From positions 127,129 through 191,128 of the forward strand of contig JAJPHI010000014.1 in NCBI GenBank assembly GCA_021325355.1: 64,000 nt of DNA. Direction: 5' to 3'. Source of the DNA: Pseudomonadota bacterium. Lineage in GTDB: Bacteria > Desulfobacterota > Binatia > Binatales > Binataceae. A program made the position numbers and the translations under genes. This document shows positions 18,319 through 28,650 of this stretch, piece by piece. Numbering within the stretch: the stretch's first letter is position 1; each line of letters opens with the position of its first letter. The notes under the pieces were generated by a model. It made no database searches, was not told the DNA's origin, and saw only the letters and a program-made list of their open reading frames with translations.

Positions 18319-18809
18319 AGATCTTCGTAGTTCGCCACGCAGAGGCGGAAGATCAGGCTGGGCAGGATGATGCCGCGCGCAAGCTCACGGCGCGCGGGCG
18401 CGACCGCATGCGCCAGGCGGCGCGGGGGATGAAGCGGCTCGGCCTCAAGGTCGAAATGCTCCTGACCAGTCCGATTATCCGAGCCGCAGCGACGGCCGAG
18501 ATTATCGCGTCGGTTTTCGGGCAACCGGAGCCGCGCGAACTGGCGGCGCTGGCGACCGGTGTTGCTCCTGAGGAAGGGTTCAACGCCTTGAGTCGAATAA
18601 ATCGCGTGGATCAGATCATGGTGGTCGGGCACGAACCGCAGCTCAGCAGGTTGGTCTCCCTGGCTGTGACCGGTTCCGCCGAGTCGTTGCTTTGCGAGTT
18701 CAAAAAGGGCGGCTGCATCGCGCTCGAAGCGCCCGGCAAACTCGAACCCGGCAGCGCCCGCATGCTCTGGATGATGACGAACCGCCAACTGCGCAGCGTC
18801 GGCAAGTAG
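18315..18809 (+). CDS. sixA: Phosphohistidine phosphatase SixA
   Basis: Histidine phosphatase of 164 residues. VRHAEAE with Arg7 and His8 is the catalytic RHG-type motif; LLTSPIIRAAATAEII and VVGHEPQLSRLV with the second catalytic His complete the pocket. SixA removes phosphate from phosphohistidine proteins, for example histidine phosphotransfer domains or the nitrogen PTS protein. Its start overlaps the CHAD gene by four bases. The grouping with CHAD and Ppx is frequent in bacteria. The target here is unknown; the large hybrid kinase in this window lacks an obvious HPt domain. Confidence 0.88.
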   Translation: MKIFVVRHAEAEDQAGQDDAARKLTARGRDRMRQAARGMKRLGLKVEMLLTSPIIRAAATAEIIASVFGQPEPRELAALATGVAPEEGFNALSRINRVDQIMVVGHEPQLSRLVSLAVTGSAESLLCEFKKGGCIALEAPGKLEPGSARMLWMMTNRQLRSVGK

Positions 18810-18855
18810 GCGCGTGAGCTGCCGGACGCATCGCTGCCGGACGACGTTTCCATAG

Positions 18856-20622
18856 ATGTTTCTTCGCAAACGCGCACTCGATCGACTGGCCCGTGAGAAG
18901 ATTCTCTATCCGCGTCACGCGGGGGGCGAGATCACGGTCGGCGTGGTCTATCCCAACGTCTATCGACTCGCGATGGCGAACCTTGGGTTCCAGGCGGTCT
19001 TCCATATTTTTGATACGGATCCGCGCGTGGCCGCAGACCGCGCATTTCTGCCCGACGCTGACGAATTGGCGGCGATCGCTCGCGGCGATGCACAATTGGT
19101 CTCGCTCGAGCAGGGACGGCCGCTAGGGGATTTTGAAATTCTGGCGTTTTCGATCTCCTTTGAGACCGACTACTTCAATCTTCCGGCGATCCTTCGCCTC
19201 GCGGGAATTCCCCGGCGACGAGAGGAGCGTCGCGGCCGCAATTATCCGCTGATCATCGCGGGTGGGTCGGCGACCTTTCTCAATCCGGAACCGATTGCCG
19301 ATTTTGTCGACCTGTTTCTGATCGGCGAAGGCGAAGAGATGGTGCCGGAGTTTCTTTCCGCCTACCAGGCGGCGCGGCGCGACGCCGCTTTCGCGCGCCC
19401 TCCGGTCGAGCGGCTGGCCCACGTCGAAGGGGCCTATGTCCCCGAGTTTTATACGCCGGTGTATGACGAGGGCGGGCATATCAAGGCCGTGGCCTATTCC
19501 GGTCCGCACGACGCGCGCGTCAAGCGGCGTTTGGTCAAGGATCTCAATCGCTTTTCGACAGCTTCGCTCATCCTCACCGACGAATCGGTCTTCGGCGATA
19601 TGTTTCTGGTCGAAGCCAGTCGCGGCTGTCAGTGGGGCTGCCGCTTCTGCGCGGCCGGCTTCATGTACCGCCCGATCCGCTATCGCAAGCCCGAGCTACT
19701 CGAGCTTGAAGCCCGCCGCGGGCTCTCCGAGCGCGAGGTTATTGGCCTGGTCGGAGCGGAGATGGCGACTGTGCCCGGAGTGGCCAGTCTCGCGGCAGCG
19801 GTGGCTGATGAGGGCGGGCGCCTGTCGCCCTCGTCGCTGAAGGCCGATTGCATCTCGCCGGAGCTGGCTACCGCGCTGGCCCGCAATGGCACGCGAAGTG
19901 TCACGATCGCGCCCGAGGCCGGCAGCGAGCGAATGCGCCGGGTCATCAACAAGAACCTGACCGAGGAGCAGATTCTGCGCGCCAGCGATCGGCTCCTTGG
20001 CGAAGGTATTCGCAATCTGAAGCTTTACTTTATGTTGGGTTTGCCCGAAGAGGGCGACGACGACGTGCTCGCGATCGCGCGGCTGACCGGGGCAATCCTT
20101 GAACGGGCGCGAGCTCAGGGCAAGCGTGTCGGGCGCGTCACCGTCTCCCTCAATCCGTTCGTGCCGAAGCCGTGGACGCCGTTCCAGTGGGACGCGATGG
20201 AACCGATCTCCTCGCTTAAGCGCAAAATTGCGATGCTGCGTGCGGCGCTCGGGCGGATCGAGGGCCCGCCGCTCGAGCTTGACGCCGAATCGCCGCGCGA
20301 CGCTTATGTCCAGACATTATTATCGCGTGGCGATCGGCGCGTTGCCGCAATACTCGAGCGGTTGTCGCAGGAGGGCGCGCCGAGCGGCGCGCTTTGGGCG
20401 GGACTCCGCAAGCTGGCAAAGGATCCGGCCGCTTCCGCCGCCACGCCAAACCCTGACTTCTTCGTCACCCGCGCCTATGGTCATGATGAAATCCTGCCTT
20501 GGGACTTCATCGACCATCATATCCACAAATGGTTTCTTTTATCTGAGCGTAAAAAAGCGCATTTTGAGCATCAGACGAAGCCATGCGACACCAGCCGCTG
20601 CACCGTCTGCGGCGCGTGCTAG
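18856..20622 (+). CDS. B12-binding-domain radical SAM protein (TIGR03960-like)
   Basis: Protein of 588 residues. The N-terminal part (about 20-200) resembles the cobalamin-binding fold with GGSATFLNPEPIADF and FLIGEGEEM. The radical SAM cluster motif is C258-x3-C262-x2-C265 in RGCQWGCRFCAAG, followed by YRPIRYRKPE. The end carries a Cys-rich tail, CDTSRCTVCGAC, which could bind a metal or another cluster. This layout matches a conserved family often fused with or next to a DUF2344 partner in other bacteria; that partner is not seen here. The reaction is unknown, although relatives are suspected tRNA or ribosomal modifiers. Confidence 0.85.
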   Translation: MFLRKRALDRLAREKILYPRHAGGEITVGVVYPNVYRLAMANLGFQAVFHIFDTDPRVAADRAFLPDADELAAIARGDAQLVSLEQGRPLGDFEILAFSISFETDYFNLPAILRLAGIPRRREERRGRNYPLIIAGGSATFLNPEPIADFVDLFLIGEGEEMVPEFLSAYQAARRDAAFARPPVERLAHVEGAYVPEFYTPVYDEGGHIKAVAYSGPHDARVKRRLVKDLNRFSTASLILTDESVFGDMFLVEASRGCQWGCRFCAAGFMYRPIRYRKPELLELEARRGLSEREVIGLVGAEMATVPGVASLAAAVADEGGRLSPSSLKADCISPELATALARNGTRSVTIAPEAGSERMRRVINKNLTEEQILRASDRLLGEGIRNLKLYFMLGLPEEGDDDVLAIARLTGAILERARAQGKRVGRVTVSLNPFVPKPWTPFQWDAMEPISSLKRKIAMLRAALGRIEGPPLELDAESPRDAYVQTLLSRGDRRVAAILERLSQEGAPSGALWAGLRKLAKDPAASAATPNPDFFVTRAYGHDEILPWDFIDHHIHKWFLLSERKKAHFEHQTKPCDTSRCTVCGAC

Positions 20623-20644
20623 GCAGGATCGGGCGGGGGAGGAG

Positions 20645-21298
20645 ATGACGTCCGCAAGTATCAGAGGTCGGGATACCCGACAGCGACGGTCGCTTGCGCC
20701 GCGAATCGCCGCGATGTCGGCGGTGCTGATGGCGCTCGGCGTCCGAGTTGCGCTGGCTCAGGCGACGAAGGTGCCGTCGCGGCTGCCGCCGACGAGCGTC
20801 ACCTCGGAGGATGATGTCGCCTCGACCACCGAGCGGCCGACCGCGAACCCGGCCGGGACGGCACCGACGGCCCATCCGAAAGGCAAAGATCTGCCGTACG
20901 CCGGTCCGGTCGATCCGGCCCAGGGGATGTTACAGCTCAAGGAAGACACGAGTGCCTTCGCCCGTCCGGACAAAAGCTCGACAGCGATCGAGCAGTTGCA
21001 GGCCGGCAAGTATGTGAAGGTCACCGGCACGACGCACTATTTTATTCGCATCCGCCTGAAAAACGGCGAGGTTGCCTTCGTCCCGATGTCGGCCGTAAAC
21101 CTGGCGCGGCCGACCGACAAGATCTTCAGGCTGACGCAGGATACGCCGGTGCTTTCGCTGCCGACGCGCTTCGGCACCAAGCTCGCCGAAGTTCATAATG
21201 GTCACGATGTTCACGTTATCGGCGTCTCGATGAACTACATGAAGATTCGCATGAAAAGCGGGCTCGAGGGCTATATCACCTCGAGTGCGCTGCAGTGA
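20645..21298 (+). CDS. Secreted SH3-domain protein
   Basis: Protein of 217 residues. ATG at 20645 has GGGGAGGAG just upstream; the frame runs farther upstream inside the radical SAM gene but that is not supported. Residues 20-40 are hydrophobic and end with ALAQA, a signal peptide cleavage site. A Thr/Pro-rich linker (about 45-90) leads to two SH3b-like repeats: one around LQLKEDTSAFARPDKSS and one around RLTQDTPVLSLPTRFG with GLEGYITSSAL at the end. Such domains bind peptidoglycan or other cell-wall parts, so a periplasmic role is likely. No enzymatic domain is present. Confidence 0.78.
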   Translation: MTSASIRGRDTRQRRSLAPRIAAMSAVLMALGVRVALAQATKVPSRLPPTSVTSEDDVASTTERPTANPAGTAPTAHPKGKDLPYAGPVDPAQGMLQLKEDTSAFARPDKSSTAIEQLQAGKYVKVTGTTHYFIRIRLKNGEVAFVPMSAVNLARPTDKIFRLTQDTPVLSLPTRFGTKLAEVHNGHDVHVIGVSMNYMKIRMKSGLEGYITSSALQ

Positions 21299-21340
21299 CG
21301 GTCGGAACAGAATTGGCGTCGCGTCGTTGAGATTCCGATT

Positions 21341-21399
21341 GCCGCGCCTTCGCGGCGCCCGCCAAGGCATCAGGGGTAGCGCGGCATCGTTACGCCGCG
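21341..21399. terminator. Candidate bidirectional hairpin region between convergent genes
   Basis: Two GC-rich hairpins lie between the SH3 gene and thiE, which converge. GCCGCG at 21341-21346 pairs with CGCGGC at 21351-21356 across a CCTT loop, and CGCGGC at 21380-21385 pairs with GCCGCG at 21394-21399. Neither is followed by a run of T, so termination by this route is only a possibility. Confidence 0.3.
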
Positions 21400-21412
21400 T
21401 TAGAGCCTGAGA

Positions 21413-22021
21413 TTACAACTGCGTCAGGGCCCTGACCTTTTGCGCGAGATCGGTGGCGCGAACGACGTCGGTAATGATCGCGACGGCGTCTGCTCCCGCC
21501 GCCAAAACGGCCGGTGCGGTCGCTTCGGTGATACCGCCGATCGCGACAATCGGCAGAGCGACCGCCTGCCGCACCTCGCGCAACCGCGCGAGACCCTGCG
21601 GATTCCTGACGTCCTTCAGTCCGCCGCTGTAGATCGCACCGAAACCGATATAATCGGCGCCGCCGGCGGCGGCCGCGCGCGCCTGTTCTATCGAGTGGGT
21701 CGAGATGCCGATGATTCGCCGGGGGCCGAGGAGCTCACGCGCGGCTGCGAGGGGCAGGTCGGTCTGACCGAGATGAACCCCGTCCGCCTCCGCCAGCATC
21801 GCAATGTCAACCCGATCGTTGACGATAAAGAGCGCTTGGTGCGCGCGCACCAGCGGAGTGATCGCCCTTGCGACCTCGAGGAACTTGCGTGAGGATGCCT
21901 CCTTGAGGCGCAATTGCAGCATGCGGGCGCCAGCTTCGAGCAGGTTGCGGGCGAGGTCGACCGGGTCGTGTCCCGCCGCCGTATCGACCATCGCATAAAA
22001 GCGCGACGGCAGTTCCATCAT
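21413..22021 (-). CDS. thiE: Thiamine-phosphate synthase
   Basis: TIM-barrel enzyme of 202 residues that joins the thiazole and pyrimidine halves to make thiamine monophosphate. Family marks are QLRLKEASSRKF near residue 36, VNDRVDIAMLAEADGVHLG with the diphosphate-binding Asp residues, IIGISTHS, and IGFGAIYSGGLK in place of the usual GPIFPT-type loop. The C-terminal phosphate site is AIGGITEATAPAVLAAGAD. It follows the NtrC-type gene by three bases on the same strand. No TPP riboswitch is seen upstream, and no other thiamine gene is in the window. Confidence 0.92.
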   Translation of the reverse strand: MMELPSRFYAMVDTAAGHDPVDLARNLLEAGARMLQLRLKEASSRKFLEVARAITPLVRAHQALFIVNDRVDIAMLAEADGVHLGQTDLPLAAARELLGPRRIIGISTHSIEQARAAAAGGADYIGFGAIYSGGLKDVRNPQGLARLREVRQAVALPIVAIGGITEATAPAVLAAGADAVAIITDVVRATDLAQKVRALTQL

Positions 22022-22024
22022 GCC

Positions 22025-23557
<1,533 letters not shown>

Positions 23558-23663
23558 TTTCAGGGATCGGCGGTAACGCTCGTGGACGGGTAAGCAGTCG
23601 ACTAATCAGGCGCGGTGCAAAAGCCGCCGCCTGCGTATTGGGCTAAGGGGGTCTGGGGGGATT

Positions 23664-25826
23664 TTGCCAGTCGTGGAGCAGCGACGATCCAGCCGATCGG
23701 ATCCGGTCAAGGTGGCGATAATCGGCGGGGGCTGCGCGGCGATGGCCGCGGCGTTCGAGCTGAGCCGCCCGATCCATCGCGGACGCTATGCGATTACGGT
23801 GTACCAGCTCGGATGGCGTCTCGGGGGCAAGGGCGCATCCGGCCGCGGTCTCGCGGGACGGATCGAGGAGCACGGTCTCCATCTCTGGATGGGCTTTTAC
23901 GAAAATGCCTTTCGCCTGATGCGCGAATGCTACGCCGAGTTGGCGCGCGACCCCCGTCGATACCGCATTGCCGATTGGCGCGATGCGTTTGTGGCCGAGC
24001 CGTTCATCGGCGTCGGGGCGGCGCGCGGGCGGCGGAACTGGCTCGCCTGCTTTCCGCCGGCCGACGGCCTGCCGGGCGATCCGCTAAGGGACTATAACCC
24101 GTTCACCCTGACCAGTTATTTGATTCGCACCGCGGTCCTGATGCAGACGCTGGTGGCGAGCGCGTTGCCCTTGAGCGACGCTGTCGCCCCCGTGGAGAGC
24201 GCCGCGGCGGAGCTTTCAAGCGCCGAGATCGAAGGAATCGTCAAGCGCTATCTCAAATTTGGTCTGATGAGCGGGCTTGCCGGCGCCGTGGGGGCATTGC
24301 GCCTGTTCGAGCTGGGCCTCAGGCGGCTGGCGCCGCAAAGGCTCGGCGCGCTGCTGCCGCTGCTCGAGAGCCTCGGCGTCACGCTTCGCGCGCAGCTCGA
24401 GCAGGCGGTCGCGCGCGACCCTGATCTGCAGGAAGTTTGGGAAGTCATCGATCTGCTGCTCGCCTTTCAGCGCGGCGCCCTGCGCTTCAATCTTTTGAAC
24501 GATCCGCGCGGTTTCGATTGTCTGAACGGTTACGATACTCGCGAATGGTTGCGGCTCAACGGCGCGGCGCCGGCCTCGGTCAACTCGGACCTGATGCGCG
24601 GTCTCTACGATCTGGCGATGGCCTACGAGGACGGGGATCCCGCACGGCCGCGCATGGCCGCCGGGCTCGGGCTGCGCGCGTGCCTGCGGATGTTCTTTAC
24701 CTACCGGGGCGCAATGATGTGGAAAATGAAGGCCGGAATGGGCGACGTGGTGTTCGCGCCGTTCTACCAGGTTTTGCGCCGACGCGGCGTGGCCTTCAAA
24801 TTCTTTCATCGTCTGACCAATGTACGGCTCGGCAGGGACAGCTCATCCTGCGCGCCGCACGTCGCCGCCCTCGAGTTTGATCTCCAGGCCCGGGTCAGGG
24901 ACGGCGAGTATCAGCCCCTGGTGGAGATTGCCGGACTGCCGTGCTGGCCCGCCCGGCCGGACTATGCGCAACTCCTCGATGGCGAGCGCGCGCGACGCGA
25001 AGGATGGGAGTTCGAATCGCACTGGGAAAGCCGCCGTGCCCGCCGGCTCAGGCTCCGCGTGGGTCGGGATTTTGACCTGGTAATATTGGCGATTGGCCTC
25101 GGCGCCGTGCCCCATGTCTGCCGTGAGATCGTCGCCACGAATCAACGATGGGCAGCGATGGTGAGAAAGGTCAAAACGGTGCCGACGATGGCCTTTCAAC
25201 TGTGGTTGCGCAAGGACATGGAAGAGCTCGGATGGGATCACCTGCCGACCACGATGTCGGGATTTCCCAAGCCTTTTGATACGTGGGCCGATATGCGTCA
25301 TCTGCTGGACGAGGAAGCGTGGCCGAAACGGCCGCGTTCGCTGCTATATTTCTGTGGCGCGATGCCCGAAACCAACGGATTGAGGAAAGCGAAGGCAGCG
25401 GCCTACGTGCGGGCTGCCCGGCGGCTCGTCAAAACCGCAGCCGCCGATTGGATCACCGCCAACCTCGGACTCATCCTGCCCGGCAGCCTGGATCGCCATC
25501 GTCAATTCCGCTGGGAACTGCTGGTTGATCCTGCCACGCCCGATGGTATCGGCCCGCGCCCGAGTCGGGAGCTTCTGGATACTCAGTTCTGGACCGCCAA
25601 TATCAATCCGTCCGATCGCTATGTCCTGTCGATTCCCGGCAGCGTGGAATATCGCATCTCACCGCTCGATTATGATTATGACAACCTGACGATTGCCGGT
25701 GATTGGACCGAATGCGGTCTGAATCTCGGATGTGTGGAAGCGGCGGTGATGTCGGGACGGCTGGCGGCCCATGCGATCGCCCAGTCTCCGGCGCTGGAGG
25801 ACATTATCGGCTATGACCATCCATAG
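23664..25826 (+). CDS. FAD-dependent oxidoreductase of the phytoene desaturase / amine oxidase superfamily
   Basis: Large flavoprotein of 720 residues. The dinucleotide-binding motif VAIIGGGCAAMAAAFEL is at about 17-33, followed by YQLGWRLGGKGASGRG and EEHGLHLWMGFYENAFRLM, a pattern shared with plant-type phytoene desaturase and hydroxysqualene-type enzymes. The C-terminal FAD contact is YDNLTIAGDWTECGLNLGCVE. It is about 200 residues longer than a usual desaturase; the extra part is in the middle (about 140-300). The TTG start at 23664 follows a G-rich ribosome site. It overlaps the next gene by 14 bases, and a polyprenyl diphosphate synthase comes after that, so an isoprenoid or carotenoid-like substrate is inferred. 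Confidence 0.82.
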   Translation: MPVVEQRRSSRSDPVKVAIIGGGCAAMAAAFELSRPIHRGRYAITVYQLGWRLGGKGASGRGLAGRIEEHGLHLWMGFYENAFRLMRECYAELARDPRRYRIADWRDAFVAEPFIGVGAARGRRNWLACFPPADGLPGDPLRDYNPFTLTSYLIRTAVLMQTLVASALPLSDAVAPVESAAAELSSAEIEGIVKRYLKFGLMSGLAGAVGALRLFELGLRRLAPQRLGALLPLLESLGVTLRAQLEQAVARDPDLQEVWEVIDLLLAFQRGALRFNLLNDPRGFDCLNGYDTREWLRLNGAAPASVNSDLMRGLYDLAMAYEDGDPARPRMAAGLGLRACLRMFFTYRGAMMWKMKAGMGDVVFAPFYQVLRRRGVAFKFFHRLTNVRLGRDSSSCAPHVAALEFDLQARVRDGEYQPLVEIAGLPCWPARPDYAQLLDGERARREGWEFESHWESRRARRLRLRVGRDFDLVILAIGLGAVPHVCREIVATNQRWAAMVRKVKTVPTMAFQLWLRKDMEELGWDHLPTTMSGFPKPFDTWADMRHLLDEEAWPKRPRSLLYFCGAMPETNGLRKAKAAAYVRAARRLVKTAAADWITANLGLILPGSLDRHRQFRWELLVDPATPDGIGPRPSRELLDTQFWTANINPSDRYVLSIPGSVEYRISPLDYDYDNLTIAGDWTECGLNLGCVEAAVMSGRLAAHAIAQSPALEDIIGYDHP

Positions 25827-26535
25827 AGCGAACGCCGGCAGCGGGGCGAACGGGCGCGTACGCCGCGCTATGCCTGAGCGTGCCGCGCCGCAACGTCAAT
25901 GGCCGCGAGCGCTGCGCGCGGCCGATTCGTGGCAGCCGCCCACCCGGATGGTCAACCCGTCGGCTCACCTGAAATCATCGGCGACTAAGGCGAAAGGCGA
26001 TGGCGTCGGGCTCGGTTACCAGGTGCTCGAAAAGCACATGCGGCGCGCTAGCTCAATTGCGCCAAAATCCAAGGCCGTGAGAAAAGCTGAAGCGGGCTCG
26101 AGTATTGATCTGCAGGACCTCGTCGAGCGCCTGGCACGGGGGCTTGCCGAAGCGGCGCCGGTATTCAGTGAATTAATCAATCGGCTTGGGCGAGTCGCTC
26201 TTGGCGACGATGGCCGCAGTGGAGGGACGTCCGGCCTGGTCAATGCCAATTCACGGGTGGCAATCGAAGTCAACTCGCCGAGACCGGTCAGGGTCAATCT
26301 AGAGTTGCGCCCCGAGGCCGAGCGGCGGCCGCTCAAAGTATATGGCCTCTATGCGCCCGGTGCCGGCAAACCGACGATTCGCGCGGTTAAGTTCGTGCCG
26401 AGCGTTAACGGAACCGCCGCCGCGCTGCGCATCAGGCTCCCGCGCCTGCGCGGCGGAGCAGCCTACAGCGGGCTGCTGGTCGATCCGCGCAGCGGCGAGC
26501 CGATGGGTATCGTGAGCGTGCGCGCCGCGCGTTAA
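25813..26535 (+). CDS. Unrecognised protein between FAD oxidoreductase and prenyl synthase
   Basis: I do not recognise this 240-residue protein. ATG at 25813 overlaps the FAD oxidoreductase stop by 14 bases, so expression is coupled. The first 90 residues are basic, Arg- and Pro-rich and probably disordered. A helical stretch at about 90-125 (DLQDLVERLARGLAEAAPVF) follows. The last 110 residues alternate hydrophobic and polar residues like a beta-sandwich (RVAIEVNSPRPVRVNLELR, GAAYSGLLVDPRSGEPMG). No signal peptide, metal motif or catalytic site is seen. It may be a scaffold or partner for the neighbouring isoprenoid enzymes, which is a guess from position. Confidence 0.7.
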   Translation: MTIHRANAGSGANGRVRRAMPERAAPQRQWPRALRAADSWQPPTRMVNPSAHLKSSATKAKGDGVGLGYQVLEKHMRRASSIAPKSKAVRKAEAGSSIDLQDLVERLARGLAEAAPVFSELINRLGRVALGDDGRSGGTSGLVNANSRVAIEVNSPRPVRVNLELRPEAERRPLKVYGLYAPGAGKPTIRAVKFVPSVNGTAAALRIRLPRLRGGAAYSGLLVDPRSGEPMGIVSVRAAR

Positions 26536-26553
26536 CAGTCGTCAGGTCATCGC

Positions 26554-27585
26554 ATGCGAAACTCAGGCTTCGCACTGGTCGAGCGGACCTTGCGCCGTTA
26601 CGGCGCGCGAACGCGCGCGGCGATGCGACCCTACCTGCGCGCCGGCGAACCACGCCGTTTTCTATATGATCTGGTGAGTGACTATCCGCTGCGTCTCGGC
26701 AAGATGATGCGCCCGAGTTTGTGCCTTGCCGCGGCGCGTTCCCTGGGCGCTTCGGTCGAGCAGGCGCTGCCGACCGCGGTCGCGATCGAGCTTCTCCATA
26801 ATGCCCTGTTGATTCACGACGATATCGAGGATCAGAGCGAAATGCGGCGCGGCAAACCGTCGCTCAATGCGCTGCACGGCGTGCCGCTCGCGCTGAATGC
26901 CGGCGATCTTCTGCTCGCGCTCAGCATGCGTCCCTTGATCGAGAACCGGCGGCGCCTCGGCGGCGAACTGGCGGCGCGAATTTTTGACGACGCGCTGCGC
27001 ACGGCTTACGAATCGGCCGAAGGGCAGGCGCTCGAATTGGGCTGGCGCGACCGCAACAGTCATGAGCCCACGCCCGCCGACTATCTCACGATGGTCCTCA
27101 AGAAGACCTGCTGGCTGGCGACCATCTTCCCCCTCCGCGCGGGAGCCTTGATCGGCAGCGGCGGCGGGTTCGATCTGGAGCCCCTGATCAGGCTCGGCTT
27201 CTTTCTCGGGGCGGCGTTTCAAATCAAGGATGATCTGCTCAACCTGCAGCCGGGCAAGCATTACGGCAAAGAACTTAACGGCGATCTGTTCGAAGGCAAG
27301 CGCACGCTTATTATCATCCATTTGCTGGAGCAGGCGGAGACCATCGAGCGCCGGGAACTGATAGATATTCTGACGCGCGAGCGCGCCCAGCGAACCGTGA
27401 GCGACGTGCGGCGCATGATCCGCTTAATCGACAAATACGGCAGCCGCGAGTATGCCTATTCAGTCGCCCAGGACCTGGCCGGAGCCGCGATGCACGAGTT
27501 TCAGCGCGCCTATAATGGATTACCGCGTTCCGACGATCTGAGATTTATCGAGTTGATGGCGAGCTGGGTGATAATGCGCGACTAG
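26554..27585 (+). CDS. Trans-polyprenyl diphosphate synthase (GGPP synthase-like)
   Basis: Enzyme of 343 residues that extends allyl diphosphates with isopentenyl diphosphate. The first Asp-rich motif is D89-D90-I-E-D93 (HDDIEDQ) and the second D226-D227-L-L-N230 (IKDDLLN), both needed for Mg2+ and diphosphate. The residue five places before the first motif is Ala and the one before that is not aromatic, which favours a C20 or longer product; this is an inference. It starts 18 bases after the unrecognised gene and is the third gene of the FAD oxidoreductase operon, so it probably makes the precursor for that enzyme. Confidence 0.9.
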   Translation: MRNSGFALVERTLRRYGARTRAAMRPYLRAGEPRRFLYDLVSDYPLRLGKMMRPSLCLAAARSLGASVEQALPTAVAIELLHNALLIHDDIEDQSEMRRGKPSLNALHGVPLALNAGDLLLALSMRPLIENRRRLGGELAARIFDDALRTAYESAEGQALELGWRDRNSHEPTPADYLTMVLKKTCWLATIFPLRAGALIGSGGGFDLEPLIRLGFFLGAAFQIKDDLLNLQPGKHYGKELNGDLFEGKRTLIIIHLLEQAETIERRELIDILTRERAQRTVSDVRRMIRLIDKYGSREYAYSVAQDLAGAAMHEFQRAYNGLPRSDDLRFIELMASWVIMRD

Positions 27586-27592
27586 GTATGAC

Positions 27593-28570
27593 TCAGCAAT
27601 AGCCAATCGAGCGATACCAGCGGACAGTGTCGTCCAGCGTCGCCGAGAGTGGTCGCAGCTTGATCCCCAGATCGATCTGCGACGGCGACGGAGTCATGAA
27701 GCCGTGCAGATAGGTGAGCATCGCGATCAATGCGGGCAGCGGCGGGGCGAGACCAAGGCGCGTCGCGGCTGCTTCGGTGAAGTAAGTGGCGAGGATACCG
27801 GCGGCGGTCGGCGTGACCAGGGGCGGCGGCTTGGCGCCGCCGATCTCGCAGATCCATCGGAACAGCATATCGTTGGAAATATTGTGGCCGACAAGTGCCA
27901 GCGGCGCGGGCGGCAGGTCGGCGTTGAGCAGCCCAATCAGGTTAAGGGCAACATCCCGCACGTCGATCACGTTCAGCATCTGATCCGTCGAAGCGGGCAA
28001 TTTACCGTTCAAGAGAGCGGGCACGAAGCAGCGGGCCGGCGCTTTGCAATCCCAAGGTCCGAGACAGCCGGTAAGGTTGACTATCGCGAGGTCCTGCCGG
28101 CGGCGCCTCGCCGCGATCAGGAGCTGCTCGATGCGTGTTTTGACCGCGAAGTAGGGATGCAACCACCGTATCACCTGGCTAAGAACGCGATCGAGTCCGT
28201 AGCGCAGTTGTCCCAAGGTGACGAAGGAGCTGATGTAAATCAGAGGAATCGACTGACGCTGCGCGGCGCGGAGCAGGGCGTGGGTGCGGCGCGTGGCCGC
28301 CTCGACCAGGCGCGCAGTATCGGCCGATGACGACGAGAGGGCAAGCGGATAGGGTGCCGCCGCGTCGATGACCAGGTCATGACCGCGCATCCAGCGGTCA
28401 AGCGGGGCCGTCGGAATATCGCCGATGAGGCGGCGGATCGCGAGATTCTTCAGATTGAACGCGCGGCGCCGTGAGCGATTGACGCCGGTCACCTGATGAC
28501 CATGATCGAGCAACGCGCGCGCGATTGCATTGCCAACATGACCGCTGACGCCGAGCACCAGAACCTTCAT
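27593..28570 (-). CDS. NAD(P)-dependent epimerase/dehydratase (extended SDR)
   Basis: Protein of 325 residues with an N-terminal Rossmann fold, MKVLVLGVSGHVGNAIARAL, carrying the GxxGxxG nucleotide site (residues 7-13). DLVIDAAAPYP and LIYISSFVTLG follow the usual SDR order, but the classical YxxxK catalytic pair is not obvious; AVKTRIEQLL stands near its place, preceded by HPYF. That could mean a reductase-like or atypical member. It is tail to tail with the prenyl synthase (seven bases apart) and divergent from the acetoacetate decarboxylase-like gene. Extended SDRs of this kind act on sugars, flavonoids or sterol-like substrates; the substrate is unknown. Confidence 0.8.
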   Translation of the reverse strand: MKVLVLGVSGHVGNAIARALLDHGHQVTGVNRSRRRAFNLKNLAIRRLIGDIPTAPLDRWMRGHDLVIDAAAPYPLALSSSSADTARLVEAATRRTHALLRAAQRQSIPLIYISSFVTLGQLRYGLDRVLSQVIRWLHPYFAVKTRIEQLLIAARRRRQDLAIVNLTGCLGPWDCKAPARCFVPALLNGKLPASTDQMLNVIDVRDVALNLIGLLNADLPPAPLALVGHNISNDMLFRWICEIGGAKPPPLVTPTAAGILATYFTEAAATRLGLAPPLPALIAMLTYLHGFMTPSPSQIDLGIKLRPLSATLDDTVRWYRSIGYC

Positions 28571-28650
28571 ATTTTCATTGCATCACAGAACGCGCGGCGT
28601 TAGCTTATCGAAATATAGCTAGACTTAGCGCAAATCGTCGGGGAAATTCT

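Noticed and set aside
23640-23664. Possible sigma-54 promoter (TGGGGGGATTTTGC) beside the NtrC gene
   Set aside because: The spacing between GG and GC is nine rather than ten bases, and the sequence overlaps the ribosome site and start of the flavoprotein gene.
28601-28621. Short inverted repeat TAGCT/AGCTA between epimerase and acetoacetate decarboxylase-like genes
   Set aside because: Five-base arms around an 11-base spacer are expected by chance in this AT-rich gap.
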